A stretch of DNA of 64,000 nt from Mucilaginibacter saanensis (GCF_014200575.1 NZ_JACHBZ010000009.1:161737-225736); one strand, 5' to 3'. Shown: positions 18,651 through 28,067, counted from the first letter of the stretch. Program-made: numbers and translations. The notes: generated from the letters alone by a model not told the origin.

Positions 18651-19520
18651 TTAGAAGCTGTTTTTTACGCTTTTACCGAAGGTTTGTGTGCTCCAGTAGC
18701 CGCTGTCCAATATTCTCCTAACTGTCATCAACGGATAATCAGGATCACGTTTGTCAGCTAACTGAAAAGCTATTTTGAACCCCTTTTTCTGAAGTTCAGG
18801 CAAAACAGGTTTTTTCCAGATCCCGAACGGATAAGCAAAATAATCTATTTTTTTACCGGTAATTTCTTCCAGTTTTTTTGTTGGTTTGTCTATCTGGGTA
18901 ACCCAGTCATCAACAGGTCTGGTAGTTATTTTACCGTTTTTTCCTATTATTTTCAATTCGGAATTGTGTGAGTATTTGTCAACCCGGTGATGATCCCAGG
19001 TATGGCTTGCAATCACATTACCCTCATCTGATAGTTTTTTAACCATGTCAGTGGTCATATAATGCGGACGGCCCAATGATACGGTCATTACAAAATAAAC
19101 AGCCTTAAAACCATACTTTTTCAGCGTAGGGTTGGCTATCGTAAACTGATCAAGATCGGTGTCATCAAACGTAAGCATGATGGGTTTTTTAGGCAATGGT
19201 GCACCGGTTGTAAGATAAGCGTACAACTGATCAGGCAGTATGGTATGGTAACCGCTATCGGCCAGCATTTTGATGTGCTCTTTAAACGCGGCTATTTGTA
19301 TAATATAATCTTTAGCATTTTTTGAATCGGTTGATTTCCAATCACGTATCTGGTGATAACAAACAACAGGAACTTGCTTGCGGGCCATAATGGCTGCGTT
19401 ATCTGCGGTTTTAGCAGCCGGTGTTGCAGCGGCTGTTGTAGTTTTATCAGAAGGTTTAGCCTGGCATGACATGGTGCCCAATGCGCAAACGGCTAACCAT
19501 ACAAAAGTATGTTTAAACAT
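18651..19520 (-). CDS. Polysaccharide deacetylase family lipoprotein, copy 1
   Basis: 289 residues with lipobox TMSC (Cys19). Same layout as its downstream paralogue: PVVCYHQIRDW, NodB motif 1 as TFDDTDLDQF, motif 2 as SHTWDH, and a shared DYFAYPFGIW motif near the C-terminus. It has an extra segment of about 20 residues after the His motif (KYSHNSELKIIGKNGKITT) that the other copy lacks. Expected role: deacetylation of an exported glycan at the envelope. The pair arose by tandem duplication and has diverged. Confidence 0.87.
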   Translation of the reverse strand: MFKHTFVWLAVCALGTMSCQAKPSDKTTTAAATPAAKTADNAAIMARKQVPVVCYHQIRDWKSTDSKNAKDYIIQIAAFKEHIKMLADSGYHTILPDQLYAYLTTGAPLPKKPIMLTFDDTDLDQFTIANPTLKKYGFKAVYFVMTVSLGRPHYMTTDMVKKLSDEGNVIASHTWDHHRVDKYSHNSELKIIGKNGKITTRPVDDWVTQIDKPTKKLEEITGKKIDYFAYPFGIWKKPVLPELQKKGFKIAFQLADKRDPDYPLMTVRRILDSGYWSTQTFGKSVKNSF

Positions 19521-19619
19521 AGTATAATGACAATTATTTAATTAATTCAACAACGGCGAAATTAATAATATATATATGCAAGCAGCATAAATGTTTATAA
19601 ATAAATATTAATTGTAACC

Positions 19620-20792
19620 TTACAAAACTATCCTTTTACCCTCCTTAATTGACCGTTTAGCGGCATCCAATATCTGCATTACAATCATGTTATATTTTAA
19701 CGACGAACGGTCATTGCGTGACTTGAGCGGGTTTTTAAGCGCTGCTGTAAAATAAGGCACCGGGGCATCAGCAGGTGATATTAATGCAGGTGCTTTAAAA
19801 CTCCTTACGGTGTTGTTCAGTTTTATTTCCAGGCTGTCCTTATCAAAAGTGTGTATGTAGCCCTTTGCGCCAAATATCTCCATGTCCTTGATCCCGAAAG
19901 GCCAGTTCCATGAAGCTTCAATCATGCCTGTGGCATTAGGGTATTCTACAATAATGGTAGCGTCGTCCTCAACCTTTGGATATACGGATGGTTTATAATG
20001 TCTGGCTATGGCGGTTACCGCAATTGGCCTTTGGCCCTGCATTAACCAGGTCATCATATCGGCACCATAGCATCCAAAATCATTTAATGCGCCTGCACCG
20101 TTAAGTTCCGGATCAGTTAACCAGCTTAAAAAATCCTCGCTGCAGCCAATTTCACGCGGGCCCTGGTGGCCATCATGAAATACCATTTTGCGTATGGTAC
20201 CAATGCTATCTGCCCTCACGGTATTATAAGCGTTTTGTACAGAAGCGTACCAGGTGGTTTCATAATTGGTTAACAGTTTAATATAATATTTAAGCGCCAG
20301 AAACTCCATCCTTTTGGCTTGGTCAAGTGTGGCGGCCAACGGCTTTTCAACCATTACCGATATACCCATAGGGGCACAGGTTTCAACAATATCGATGTGC
20401 TTGGCAACGGCGTTATAACCCAATACAATGATGGGTTTACGCTTAATGCACATCGTTTTCAGATCCTCAAAAAAAAGCGAATCGGGCAGGTTATACAGCT
20501 TGCCAAACTTTTGCCATAGTTTTTTATCGGGCTCGGCAATACCTACAATGTTTACGTTACCCTGGCGGTATTCGTTTAAAATAAGGTGGATATGATCATG
20601 ATTTAAACCGGCAATGCCCACTTTGGTTCCTGTGGCAATTCTGCGGGCCGCAAGTGAGTCGGCCTTTATTTTTGCTAATGAATCCGGAACTGTTTGTGCA
20701 CTGGCATTGGTTATGCACAATGCCATAAATAAGGCGAGAGCTAAAAGCATTTTGCTGCCATTTGCAATACCTTCTCTAAATCTTGTTTTCAT
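19620..20792 (-). CDS. Secreted Gfo/Idh/MocA-family oxidoreductase
   Basis: 390 residues. A signal peptide is visible (LLALALFMALCITNASA) after a basic N-terminus; a start at Met15 is also possible. The Rossmann domain begins TKVGIAGLNHDHIHLIL (a changed GxGxxG), the conserved EKP of the family is at VMVEKPLAATL, and the C-terminal domain has LNDFGCYGADMMTWL. The family uses NAD(P) on sugars and related compounds. Export by Sec is unusual for a nucleotide-dependent enzyme, though Bacteroidota have many exported members. Substrate unknown. Confidence 0.85.
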   Translation of the reverse strand: MKTRFREGIANGSKMLLALALFMALCITNASAQTVPDSLAKIKADSLAARRIATGTKVGIAGLNHDHIHLILNEYRQGNVNIVGIAEPDKKLWQKFGKLYNLPDSLFFEDLKTMCIKRKPIIVLGYNAVAKHIDIVETCAPMGISVMVEKPLAATLDQAKRMEFLALKYYIKLLTNYETTWYASVQNAYNTVRADSIGTIRKMVFHDGHQGPREIGCSEDFLSWLTDPELNGAGALNDFGCYGADMMTWLMQGQRPIAVTAIARHYKPSVYPKVEDDATIIVEYPNATGMIEASWNWPFGIKDMEIFGAKGYIHTFDKDSLEIKLNNTVRSFKAPALISPADAPVPYFTAALKNPLKSRNDRSSLKYNMIVMQILDAAKRSIKEGKRIVL

Positions 20793-20826
20793 GTTTGGTT
20801 AGTATGGTGGTGTTTAATTGGTTTTG

Positions 20827-21849
20827 CTAAAATAATGACGGGTTGCCTCCCAGCTTTATTTTTCCTAAATGCTTATAAGCACTTTCTGTGGCCTCGCGGC
20901 CCCGGGCTGTGCGCATTAAAAAGCCTTCCTGTATTAAAAAGGGTTCGTACACCTCTTCAATAGTACCTTCATCTTCGCCTACGGCGGTGGCAATGGTTTT
21001 TAAACCTACCGGGCCGCCTTTAAATTTATCAATAATGGTCAGTAAAATCTTATTGTCCATTTCATCTAAGCCATGCTCGTCCACATTAAGAGCATTCAGC
21101 GCATATTGAGCTATAGCTGTATCAATATTGCCGTTGCCTTTAATTTGGGCAAAATCACGTGTGCGGCGCAGCAAGGCATTGGCAATACGCGGGGTGCCAC
21201 GGCTGCGGCGGGCAATTTCATAAGCGCCCTCATCAGTTATAGGTGTTTTAAGGATGGATGCAGAGCGCAATACAATAGTTGTAAGGAGCTTGGCATCATA
21301 ATACTCCAGCCTTGAATTGATCCCGAAACGCGCCCTTAAAGGTGCGGTAAGCAATCCGGAGCGGGTAGTAGCGCCCACCAGGGTAAAAGGGTTAAGCGAT
21401 ATTTGTACAGAACGTGCGTTTGGCCCGCTCTCCAGCATAATATCTATCTTAAAATCCTCCATGGCCGAGTACAGGTACTCCTCAACCAGCGGACTAAGGC
21501 GGTGTATTTCATCAATAAATAAAATATCTCCGGTTTCCAGGTTGGTAAGCAGGCCGGCCAGATCGCCGGGTTTGTCCAATACAGGGCCCGAGGTGATTTT
21601 AATGCCAACACTCATTTCATTGGCTATGATGTAAGAAAGGGTAGTTTTACCCAAGCCCGGGGGGCCATGTAACAGCACGTGATCAAGCGCCTCGCCGCGC
21701 TGGCGGGCTGCCTGTACAAAAACTTTTAAGTTAGCTAATATTTTATGCTGACCGGTAAAATCTTCAAATTGTTGCGGCCGCAAAACTCGTTCAATATCAC
21801 GTTCGGTATTGCTAAGCCGTTCTGCTCCGGGGTCAAGATGCTCATTCAT
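20827..21849 (-). CDS. ruvB: Holliday junction branch migration helicase RuvB
   Basis: 340 residues from the ATG at 21849 (an in-frame TTG lies two codons upstream). Walker A is [12 protein letters not shown], Walker [10 protein letters not shown], sensor 1 GATTRSG, and the C-terminal winged helix ends with [17 protein letters not shown]. RuvB forms a hexameric ring that drives branch migration with RuvA at Holliday junctions. All key residues are present. Confidence 0.97.
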   Translation of the reverse strand: MNEHLDPGAERLSNTERDIERVLRPQQFEDFTGQHKILANLKVFVQAARQRGEALDHVLLHGPPGLGKTTLSYIIANEMSVGIKITSGPVLDKPGDLAGLLTNLETGDILFIDEIHRLSPLVEEYLYSAMEDFKIDIMLESGPNARSVQISLNPFTLVGATTRSGLLTAPLRARFGINSRLEYYDAKLLTTIVLRSASILKTPITDEGAYEIARRSRGTPRIANALLRRTRDFAQIKGNGNIDTAIAQYALNALNVDEHGLDEMDNKILLTIIDKFKGGPVGLKTIATAVGEDEGTIEEVYEPFLIQEGFLMRTARGREATESAYKHLGKIKLGGNPSLF

Positions 21850-21889
21850 TACCAACGAAATTAGTATTTTTTTTTGAGGTAAAGGGATT

Positions 21890-22160
21890 TATTGCGGTAA
21901 AACGATAAAGGCGAAAGGTAAAGGGGGAGTTGAGGTGAAAGGATAAAGGTGAAAGGCGAAAGGTAAACTGGATTAGAAGGTAAAAGGGTAAAGGTAAAAG
22001 GGTAAAGGTAAAAGGGTAAGGGTAAAAGGTAAAAGGTAAAAGGTAAAAGGTAAAAGGTAAACTGGATTTAGAAGGTAAAAGGCGAAAGATGAAATGAAAC
22101 AGAAAAAGCGAATGATGCATGTTTCACCTTTCGCCTTTTACCCTTACCCTTTCACCCTAA
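21890..22160. repeat. GGTAAAA-type purine-rich repeat array
   Basis: The gap between ruvB and the glycosyltransferase gene is filled with degenerate short units of the form GGTAAAAG, GGTGAAAG and GGCGAAAG on the plus strand. One block (GTAAACTGGATT-AGAAGGTAAAAGG) occurs twice, near 21963 and 22057. The right end (from about 22122) turns to the complement (TTTCGCCTTTTACCC), so the array can fold back into a large hairpin. It covers the 3' end region of the glycosyltransferase gene and the ruvB upstream region. Confidence 0.85.
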
Positions 22161-22174
22161 CTTTTGCCTCAGGA

Positions 22175-22906
22175 TTATCCTTCCGGATATTTCCTGAAAA
22201 TGCTGTTGATCTTCATTTGTATTACGCCAAAAAATGCTTCTTTGAATATACCGGTCGACATTTTGGAGGTGCCAGCCGTACGGTCGGTAAATATGATGGG
22301 GACTTCAACCACTTTAAAGCCGTGTTTAATAGCCGTGTATTTCATCTCAATTTGAAAGGCATAACCCACAAATTTTATTTTATTAAGTTGTACGGTTTCC
22401 AGCACTTTGCGCTTGTAGCACATAAAGCCCGCTGTTGAATCCCTGATATCGATACCGGTAATGAAACGCACATATACCGATGCAAAATAGCTCATCAATA
22501 CCCTGCTCATAGGCCAGTTAACCACGTTTACACCATTACTGTAGCGGGAGCCAATGGCAGCATCGGCACCATCAATACAGGCTTGCCTTAGTTTGAGCAA
22601 ATCATCCGGATTGTGCGAAAAATCCGCATCCATTTCAAAAATATAATCGTAATGCCGCTCAATAGACCATTTAAAGCCATGTATGTAGGCTGTCCCGAGT
22701 CCTTGCTTTCCGGCGCGTTCTTCAATAAACAAGCGCTCGGGGTAAACATTCATTAAATTTTTTACAATGGTGCTTGTACCATCGGGTGACCCATCGTCAA
22801 TGATGAGTAAATGAAAATCATGAGGCAGTGAAAATACTTTGCGAATCATTCGCTCAATATTTTCCTTTTCATTATAGGTGGGTATTATAACAATGCTATC
22901 CGGCAC
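22175..22906 (-). CDS. Polyprenol/dolichol-phosphate mannose synthase-like glycosyltransferase (GT2)
   Basis: 243 residues, a GT-A fold family 2 enzyme without C-terminal membrane helices. Motifs: VIIPTYNEKENI at the N-terminus, the nucleotide-binding IDDGSPDGT, the metal-binding EMDADFSHNP (DAD), and GSRYSNG. The C-terminal FTDRTAGTSKMS is typical of DPM1-like enzymes, which move mannose or another sugar from a nucleotide onto a polyprenyl phosphate at the inner face of the membrane. The sugar is not certain. Confidence 0.9.
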   Translation of the reverse strand: MPDSIVIIPTYNEKENIERMIRKVFSLPHDFHLLIIDDGSPDGTSTIVKNLMNVYPERLFIEERAGKQGLGTAYIHGFKWSIERHYDYIFEMDADFSHNPDDLLKLRQACIDGADAAIGSRYSNGVNVVNWPMSRVLMSYFASVYVRFITGIDIRDSTAGFMCYKRKVLETVQLNKIKFVGYAFQIEMKYTAIKHGFKVVEVPIIFTDRTAGTSKMSTGIFKEAFFGVIQMKINSIFRKYPEG

Positions 22907-22965
22907 TTAAAAAAATTTAGAATAAAGCAGGGGAGGCAAAAATAATTGTTTTTGGCCTCGTTTAA

Positions 22966-23002
22966 AAATAAAAAAGCAGTTAAGTAGTATTTACTTAACC
23001 GC
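22966..23002 (-). terminator. Terminator of the POT transporter gene
   Basis: Stem GCGGTTAAGTA / TACTTAACTGC on the minus strand (22976-23002, one mismatch) followed by TTTTTTATTTTT. It begins 18 nt after the stop at 23021. Confidence 0.85.
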
Positions 23003-23020
23003 TTGTACATAAAAATAGTT

Positions 23021-24508
23021 TTATAAATTATGAGTATCAGAAATAACCTGGTTATCTACATAAGGATCAGTAATGTAGTTCCGTTCCTTTAACCGTGGTG
23101 AAACAAAAAGAAATACTACTACAAATACGGCTATGAAAATAACAAAGAACCACTCATAGTTTGCGCCTTTAAGGTTATGTGCCCACCAGCCGCCGTCTTC
23201 TATTAAGCCGTTAACAAGTGCGGTAATAAGATTACCGAACGATACAACCAGGAACCAGATACCGGTCATGGTACTTTTCATTGATTTTGGTGAATGTGTA
23301 TAAGCGTATTCCAGACCGGTGATAGATACGAGCACTTCGGCTGCTGAAAGTATCATAAACGCAAACACCTGCCACCAGATGGAGGGTGTACCGCCATGAT
23401 CCAGCCTGGTGTGTATTATGCCGATTACCACAAATGATAAAGCTGTTAAAATCAAACCAGTGCCAAGTCTTCGCAGCGGGGTTGTTTTTAGACCAATTTT
23501 GTCGAACCATGGATATACTACATAGTTGAAAAATGGAATGAACATAAGAAGGAACACTGTATTAACAGTTGATAACTGACCAGGCAGCACTGTGAACGAG
23601 GTAAAACCCAGGTTAATTACACGATTCATTTTTTCGGCATATAGGGTCCACTCAGACAAACATTGATCCCAAACAGCCCAAAATGCGAGTGTGAAAAAGA
23701 ATACCGCTATAACCCGGTATACTGCCTTCACACCTTCAACGCGTTCGGGGTCATATGGGCCTTTGGCCACATCAAACATAGACTGCCCCGGTTTGCGTTG
23801 ACCTAAATGAGTTAGCGCATACCACGTTATAAATACCAGGTTATTACGATTAACGCCTTGTGGAGGAACCTTTACGTATTTTTTACGGCCCGAAAAAAAT
23901 ATGATGGTAGCCAGCGCCATCAGGACACCGGGGATACCAAAAGCCCACCTGGGGCCAAAATGCTCATAAGTCCATGGAATAGCAACGGTTGAAATCATAG
24001 AGCCGGCATTGATACTGAAATAGAACCAGCCGTAAACTTTCGAAAGTAGATCCTGGTTGGTAGCATCAAACTGATCGCCCACATTAGCAGATACGCATGA
24101 TTTAATGCCGCCGGCGCCAATTGCAACCACAAGTAAGCCTAATTCAAAACCACCAAGGCCACCATCAAACATGGCCAACAATAAATGCCCTAAACAGTAA
24201 ATCATCGATACATATAAGATAAGTTTGTATTTGCCGGTAAACCAGTCAGCCAACATGCCGCCTACAAATGGCAAAGCATAGGCCACCATTACAAATAGGT
24301 GGTGTAGCTTATTCGCTTTAGCGTTGGCCACATCGTTTAAAGTGGCAATATGGTTGGGATTAAAAAACTGGTTTACCAAAAAAAGCGTCAGTATGGAGCG
24401 CATTCCATAAAAGCTGAAGCGTTCGGCTGCCTCGTTACCAATAATATAGGGCACGCTTTTAGGAAATCTTGATTTTGATGGAGCAGGTGTCGTATGACTT
24501 TCTTGCAT
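23021..24508 (-). CDS. POT-family proton-dependent oligopeptide transporter
   Basis: 495 residues, about 12-14 membrane helices. The N-terminal signature EAAERFSFYGMRSILTLFL carries the ExxER(F)xYxx motif that couples protons to peptide uptake in POT/PTR2 (DtpA-type) carriers. The FYFSINAGS motif (PTR2 signature, here GWFYFSINAGSMIS) is also present. Imports di- and tripeptides across the inner membrane. Length is in the family range. Confidence 0.93.
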   Translation of the reverse strand: MQESHTTPAPSKSRFPKSVPYIIGNEAAERFSFYGMRSILTLFLVNQFFNPNHIATLNDVANAKANKLHHLFVMVAYALPFVGGMLADWFTGKYKLILYVSMIYCLGHLLLAMFDGGLGGFELGLLVVAIGAGGIKSCVSANVGDQFDATNQDLLSKVYGWFYFSINAGSMISTVAIPWTYEHFGPRWAFGIPGVLMALATIIFFSGRKKYVKVPPQGVNRNNLVFITWYALTHLGQRKPGQSMFDVAKGPYDPERVEGVKAVYRVIAVFFFTLAFWAVWDQCLSEWTLYAEKMNRVINLGFTSFTVLPGQLSTVNTVFLLMFIPFFNYVVYPWFDKIGLKTTPLRRLGTGLILTALSFVVIGIIHTRLDHGGTPSIWWQVFAFMILSAAEVLVSITGLEYAYTHSPKSMKSTMTGIWFLVVSFGNLITALVNGLIEDGGWWAHNLKGANYEWFFVIFIAVFVVVFLFVSPRLKERNYITDPYVDNQVISDTHNL

Positions 24509-24629
24509 TACTTAAAAAATATAATTGTGTTTAAATATTCTGTTTGTTTTAAGCGGTATTAAACCGAAATGTTATTTTTTTATGAAATTATCGTTTTTGA
24601 TTTGCAGCCTTTAAGGTAGTGTTAATTTT

Positions 24630-25544
24630 TTAATTAACATGTATCAGCTTTCTGTCCTGGGCAGCCTGCTTTTTGGGGTCTACATAATCCGCGTCGCTAT
24701 TGTCAGGGATGTTACGCATATCCAGGTTGGCAATATGTACCCAGCGGCCATTTTTTAATTTATAGCCGTCATAACTCAGGTCGGGGCCAAAAGTTTCGGG
24801 GTTATCCTTCATTTTTGGATCGGGAGGAGCAAGGTGATCGAACACAATTAAATTTTGATCGGGCACATATCTTAGCAGCATGGATGCCTGGCGGGTATAT
24901 TCAAATATTACCCTTTTGCGCGTTTTGCCATTGTTATCAAAAACAGAAAGACCAAATGAAGGCTTATCGTTGGTAAAAGAAAGTATGTCAATTACCTTTT
25001 TTGTTGATTTTACGGTATTCCCTTTCCAGCCAATTAAAACGTAATAAGGTTTGGCGGCATATACCGGGATGATCTTATAATACTGTGCGCCATACCATTT
25101 GTGGTTATCGGTAACTGAATCTTCCGGGTTTTTTAGCAATGGCGAATAATCTTCAAGCGGGTACATTTTTAGCGGGCCACCGGTATTTAATTGTATAGTG
25201 CCATAAAAACGGTAGCTGCCATCCTGGTTAATCACGTGCCAGCTCATGATGCGGAAACGATTATCGGGCGAGTTGATGATACTGATACTTTTAACCGAGT
25301 CAAAAGGAAAAAGGAATGAATTAGGTGTTTTTAATGCCGATACTAATGTTTTAATAAACAGATAGTTGGCATTTTTTCGCTCCAGGTCGTTTTCATTATT
25401 GATAAACTTTTTCCCTAACGACTCCAGGCTGTCCTGATAAATGTTTAATTGTTTTAAACGGTCGCTCTCGTTGTTTTGCTGACCAAAAGTTTGGCCAAAA
25501 ACAAGCATACAGATCACCATTACCGACAAACGCCTCACTACCAT
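24630..25544 (-). CDS. Secreted protein of unknown function, conserved in Bacteroidota
   Basis: 304 residues from the ATG at 25544; the frame extends to 25622 but only this start gives a good signal peptide (MVVRRLSVMVICMLVFGQTFG-Q). The rest is a soluble periplasmic or surface protein rich in strand-forming residues, with motifs SPDNRFRIMSWHVINQDGSY and FEYTRQASMLLRYVPDQNLI that recur in Bacteroidota proteins without a known role. No enzyme motif seen. The end of the frame lies close to the thiolase gene upstream, but no evidence ties their functions. Confidence 0.65.
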   Translation of the reverse strand: MVVRRLSVMVICMLVFGQTFGQQNNESDRLKQLNIYQDSLESLGKKFINNENDLERKNANYLFIKTLVSALKTPNSFLFPFDSVKSISIINSPDNRFRIMSWHVINQDGSYRFYGTIQLNTGGPLKMYPLEDYSPLLKNPEDSVTDNHKWYGAQYYKIIPVYAAKPYYVLIGWKGNTVKSTKKVIDILSFTNDKPSFGLSVFDNNGKTRKRVIFEYTRQASMLLRYVPDQNLIVFDHLAPPDPKMKDNPETFGPDLSYDGYKLKNGRWVHIANLDMRNIPDNSDADYVDPKKQAAQDRKLIHVN

Positions 25545-25641
25545 ACGCGGTGCTTTAAAATTAACATTACAAAGGTGCAAATTTAGCAAATTATCATTTA
25601 GCTGTTGAAACATGTATACCAACTGGGATATTTGTTTCTAA

Positions 25642-26820
25642 TTAACGCAGATTTTCAACAACCATTGCGCTGGCCCCGCCACCGCCGTTACAAATTCCGG
25701 CTGCACCATATTTGCCATTATTTTGCTGTAATACAGATAGTAAGGTTACTATAATACGCGCTCCTGAAGCACCCAGCGGGTGACCTAATGAAACTGCGCC
25801 GCCATTTACGTTCACTTTTGCCGCATCAAGCTTTAAAAGCTGGTTATTGGCAATTGATACTACAGAAAATGCCTCATTAATCTCAAAATAATCAATCTGC
25901 TCTGTTGATATGCCAGCCCTGTGCAATGCCAGCGGGATGGCTTTGGATGGGGCGGTGGTAAACCACTCCGGCGCTTGTTGTGCATCAGCATAGGATACTA
26001 TCCTGGCCAATGGCTTAATGCCCAGTTCGTCGGCTTTTTCGCGGCTCATTAAAACCAGGGCTGCTGCACCATCATTAAGGGTTGATGCGTTTGCGGCAGT
26101 TACGGTGCCATCCTTTTTAAACACAGGTTTTAAAGACGGGATTTTTTCAAACTTTACTGCTTGGGGTTCTTCATCAGTACTGAATAAAGTGATATCGCCC
26201 TTTTTATCTTTCAGTTCAACGGGCGTTATCTCGTCCCTGAATTTGCCCTCGCTTTGCGCTTTTTGAGCCCTTTGGTATGATTCAATAGCGAAAGCATCCT
26301 GATCCTCGCGGCTGATGTTGCAGTCAACGGCGCAAAGCTCGGCTGCGGAGCCCATGTGATAGTCGTTATAAACATCCCAAAGGCCATCTTTTACCAGGCC
26401 ATCGGTAATTTGGCCGTTGCCAAGCCGGTAACCGTTGCGGGCTTTATCTAAATAATAGGGTACGTTGCTCATGCTTTCCATACCACCGGCAACTACAATA
26501 TCATTTTGACCTGTGGCAATGCTTTGTGCGGCCAGCATCATGGCTTTCATGCCAGAGGCACATACTTTATTGACCGTGGTAGCAGGCAAATAGGGGAGCC
26601 CGGCAAATATAGCCGCCTGGGTAGCCGGTGCCTGTCCCAAATTGGCCGACATGACATTGCCCATATAAACTTCCTGTACCTGTGTTGGCTTTAAACCTGC
26701 TTTTTCAACAGCTGCCTTGATGGCTAATGCTCCCAGCTGGGTTGCACTGATGGCCGCTAAGCTACCACCAAAGCTGCCTATAGGCGTGCGTGTGGCAGCT
26801 ACTATTACTACTTCTTTCAT
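25642..26820 (-). CDS. Acetyl-CoA C-acyltransferase (thiolase)
   Basis: 392 residues. The acyl-accepting Cys87 lies in NKVCASGMKA, the active His in GHPLGASGAR, and the second Cys in GICNGGGGASAM. The NEAFSVV motif is also present. These define a class II thiolase that condenses or cleaves acetyl-CoA units; it could be a biosynthetic acetoacetyl-CoA thiolase or a beta-oxidation enzyme. The single-gene context does not decide. Full length for the family. Confidence 0.95.
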   Translation of the reverse strand: MKEVVIVAATRTPIGSFGGSLAAISATQLGALAIKAAVEKAGLKPTQVQEVYMGNVMSANLGQAPATQAAIFAGLPYLPATTVNKVCASGMKAMMLAAQSIATGQNDIVVAGGMESMSNVPYYLDKARNGYRLGNGQITDGLVKDGLWDVYNDYHMGSAAELCAVDCNISREDQDAFAIESYQRAQKAQSEGKFRDEITPVELKDKKGDITLFSTDEEPQAVKFEKIPSLKPVFKKDGTVTAANASTLNDGAAALVLMSREKADELGIKPLARIVSYADAQQAPEWFTTAPSKAIPLALHRAGISTEQIDYFEINEAFSVVSIANNQLLKLDAAKVNVNGGAVSLGHPLGASGARIIVTLLSVLQQNNGKYGAAGICNGGGGASAMVVENLR

Positions 26821-27187
26821 GTGTCCCTCATTAAATCGGTGGGCAAATTTAATTATTTTGATGAAAGTGTAAAGCTATGCATGCATAATAATTTATGGCT
26901 GCCCAAAATTGAAAATATCGCACGGTGCCATTTATAGTATTGCGATGTTTTTTTGAACTGTTTTATTGTTAAAAACTTTTTAAAGCTGTGTTTTTGGTGT
27001 TTTTTGGCTTTAAAAACATTGAAAAATGATCATAAACTGGATGAAAACCATTCAAAAATCATCAATCTTAATGCTTTTTGGTTCTTTTTGAGGCATTTTT
27101 AAAGCTTTAAAAAGTATTAAAATATTGGTTACTAAATACATACAAACCAAATGGTTTGTTTCTGTGCTTTTGGGGTTTTAACAAAGC

Positions 27188-27221
27188 AGCCCGGTTTTTC
27201 TGTTATCAGAAAAACCGGGCT
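27188..27221. repeat. Perfect 15-bp stem hairpin
   Basis: AGCCCGGTTTTTCTG / CAGAAAAACCGGGCT with a TTAT loop. There is no strong T-run on either side, so it may be a weak terminator or an mRNA end rather than a classical intrinsic terminator. Confidence 0.7.
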
Positions 27222-27283
27222 GGTGCTTATACAAATATACGTTAATTATTTGATAGGTTTCGGTTGTTTAAGTCTATCGGCTG

Positions 27284-27392
27284 CCGCGGGCTTCCAGCCC
27301 GTGGTATACATGCCCTCAGCTTTCAGCTGAATTGAAGCCGAAGGCTTTGGTCATGCAACTCACGAGATACTCTACGCTAATCTCGCGGGAGC
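27284..27392. repeat. REP-like cluster of four small palindromes
   Basis: Four short hairpins in a row: CCGCGGGCT-TCC-AGCCCGTGG (27284-27304), TCAGCT-TTC-AGCTGA (27316-27330), AAGCC-GAA-GGCTT (27335-27347), and CGAGAT...ATCTCG (about 27363-27386). GC-rich 'CGGGCTTCCAGCCCG' units of this kind are found as dispersed REP elements in many bacteria, often moved by RAYT transposases. No RAYT gene is in the window. Confidence 0.65.
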
Positions 27393-27410
27393 TATGCGGA
27401 AATAATATTT

Positions 27411-27896
27411 TTAATAAACTTCATTATGATTAAAAATGGTTTTAACGCCCGCAAGGATAAGCACATTTAAATACAATATCTCTGAAGCTAGGCGGATAAA
27501 CGTGATTACTATTTGTGAGCTATCATTACCTGAAATTCTTATCAACTCATGGTTGTTTTCGTCTAACCAGTGATATTCAGAACTAAATAATGAGGTGACA
27601 TTGAAATTGGCTTTGAACCCGTTATTTAGTTTTAAACCGACTTTGTTACTTGTTTCATAATAACCAATTACTTTACCTTCCGGGGTTTTGATAGCGAGAT
27701 TGCCTATGGTGGAATTTAATACCAGGATAATGTCATCCTTTGTTTCTAAATGGGTTTTAGCAATAAATGAATTGTCGTCATACATTAGGCCATAGGAGTT
27801 CACATTATCGGTCAGGTCATAATCTGAACTTATTTTGCCGCGATTTATCAGCCAAAGTTTTTTTCCTGTAAATTGGTTAATGTCTTTGTATTCCAT
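27411..27896 (-). CDS. LURP-one/scramblase-like domain protein with C-terminal membrane helix
   Basis: 161 residues from the ATG at 27896, which overlaps the TGA of the preceding RHH gene by one base. The body is a chain of beta-strands (IILVLNSTIGNLAIKTPEGKVIGYYETSN) followed by a hydrophobic C-terminal helix (LYLNVLILAGVKTIF), a pattern like the LURP-one/phospholipid-scramblase fold. It is a distant paralogue of the gene at 28068-28607, with the same order of features. Last gene of the SPFH operon. Confidence 0.6.
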   Translation of the reverse strand: MEYKDINQFTGKKLWLINRGKISSDYDLTDNVNSYGLMYDDNSFIAKTHLETKDDIILVLNSTIGNLAIKTPEGKVIGYYETSNKVGLKLNNGFKANFNVTSLFSSEYHWLDENNHELIRISGNDSSQIVITFIRLASEILYLNVLILAGVKTIFNHNEVY

Positions 27897-28066
27897 CAAT
27901 CTGTGCTCTTTTTCTTTTTTGCAGTTTTTTTACGGGCAAGCAAAGCCTGTTGCAGCAGGTATTCGATCTGGCCGTTGGTGCTCCGGAATTCCTCGGCGCC
28001 CCAGGTTTCTATCTCCTTCAACACATCTGGGTTAATGCGTAATATAAATGCTTTCTTTTCTGCCAT
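27896..28066 (-). CDS. Ribbon-helix-helix (Arc-like) DNA-binding protein
   Basis: 56 residues from the ATG at 28066, chosen because AGGAAG sits 5-10 nt upstream. The sequence KKAFILRINPDVLKEIETWG is a ribbon strand and first helix, and the RSTNGQIEYLLQQALLARKK block is the second helix of Arc/MetJ-type repressors; the C-terminus is a Lys-rich tail. Small Arc-like proteins of this kind recur beside SPFH genes in Bacteroidota and other phyla. It may repress its own operon. The gene fits exactly between the two LURP-like genes. Confidence 0.8.
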   Translation of the reverse strand: MAEKKAFILRINPDVLKEIETWGAEEFRSTNGQIEYLLQQALLARKKTAKKKKSTD

Positions 28067-28067
28067 A

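Larger units (their letters stand above)
26821..27410. other. 590-nt AT-rich intergenic region with structured repeats
   Basis: No credible gene. 26940-27130 is very AT-rich with repeated TTTTTAAAGC / GGCTTTAAAAA words. A long hairpin lies at 27188-27221 and a cluster of palindromes at 27284-27392, both listed apart. Confidence 0.6.

Noticed and set aside
21890..22160. CRISPR array
   Set aside because: The units are short and degenerate, there are no unique spacers of constant length, and no cas genes are near.
27188..27221. Intrinsic terminator of the thiolase gene or the LURP-like gene
   Set aside because: The hairpin is perfect, but there is no T-run on either side, and it is upstream of the thiolase and downstream of the LURP-like gene only at a distance. 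Listed as a hairpin only.
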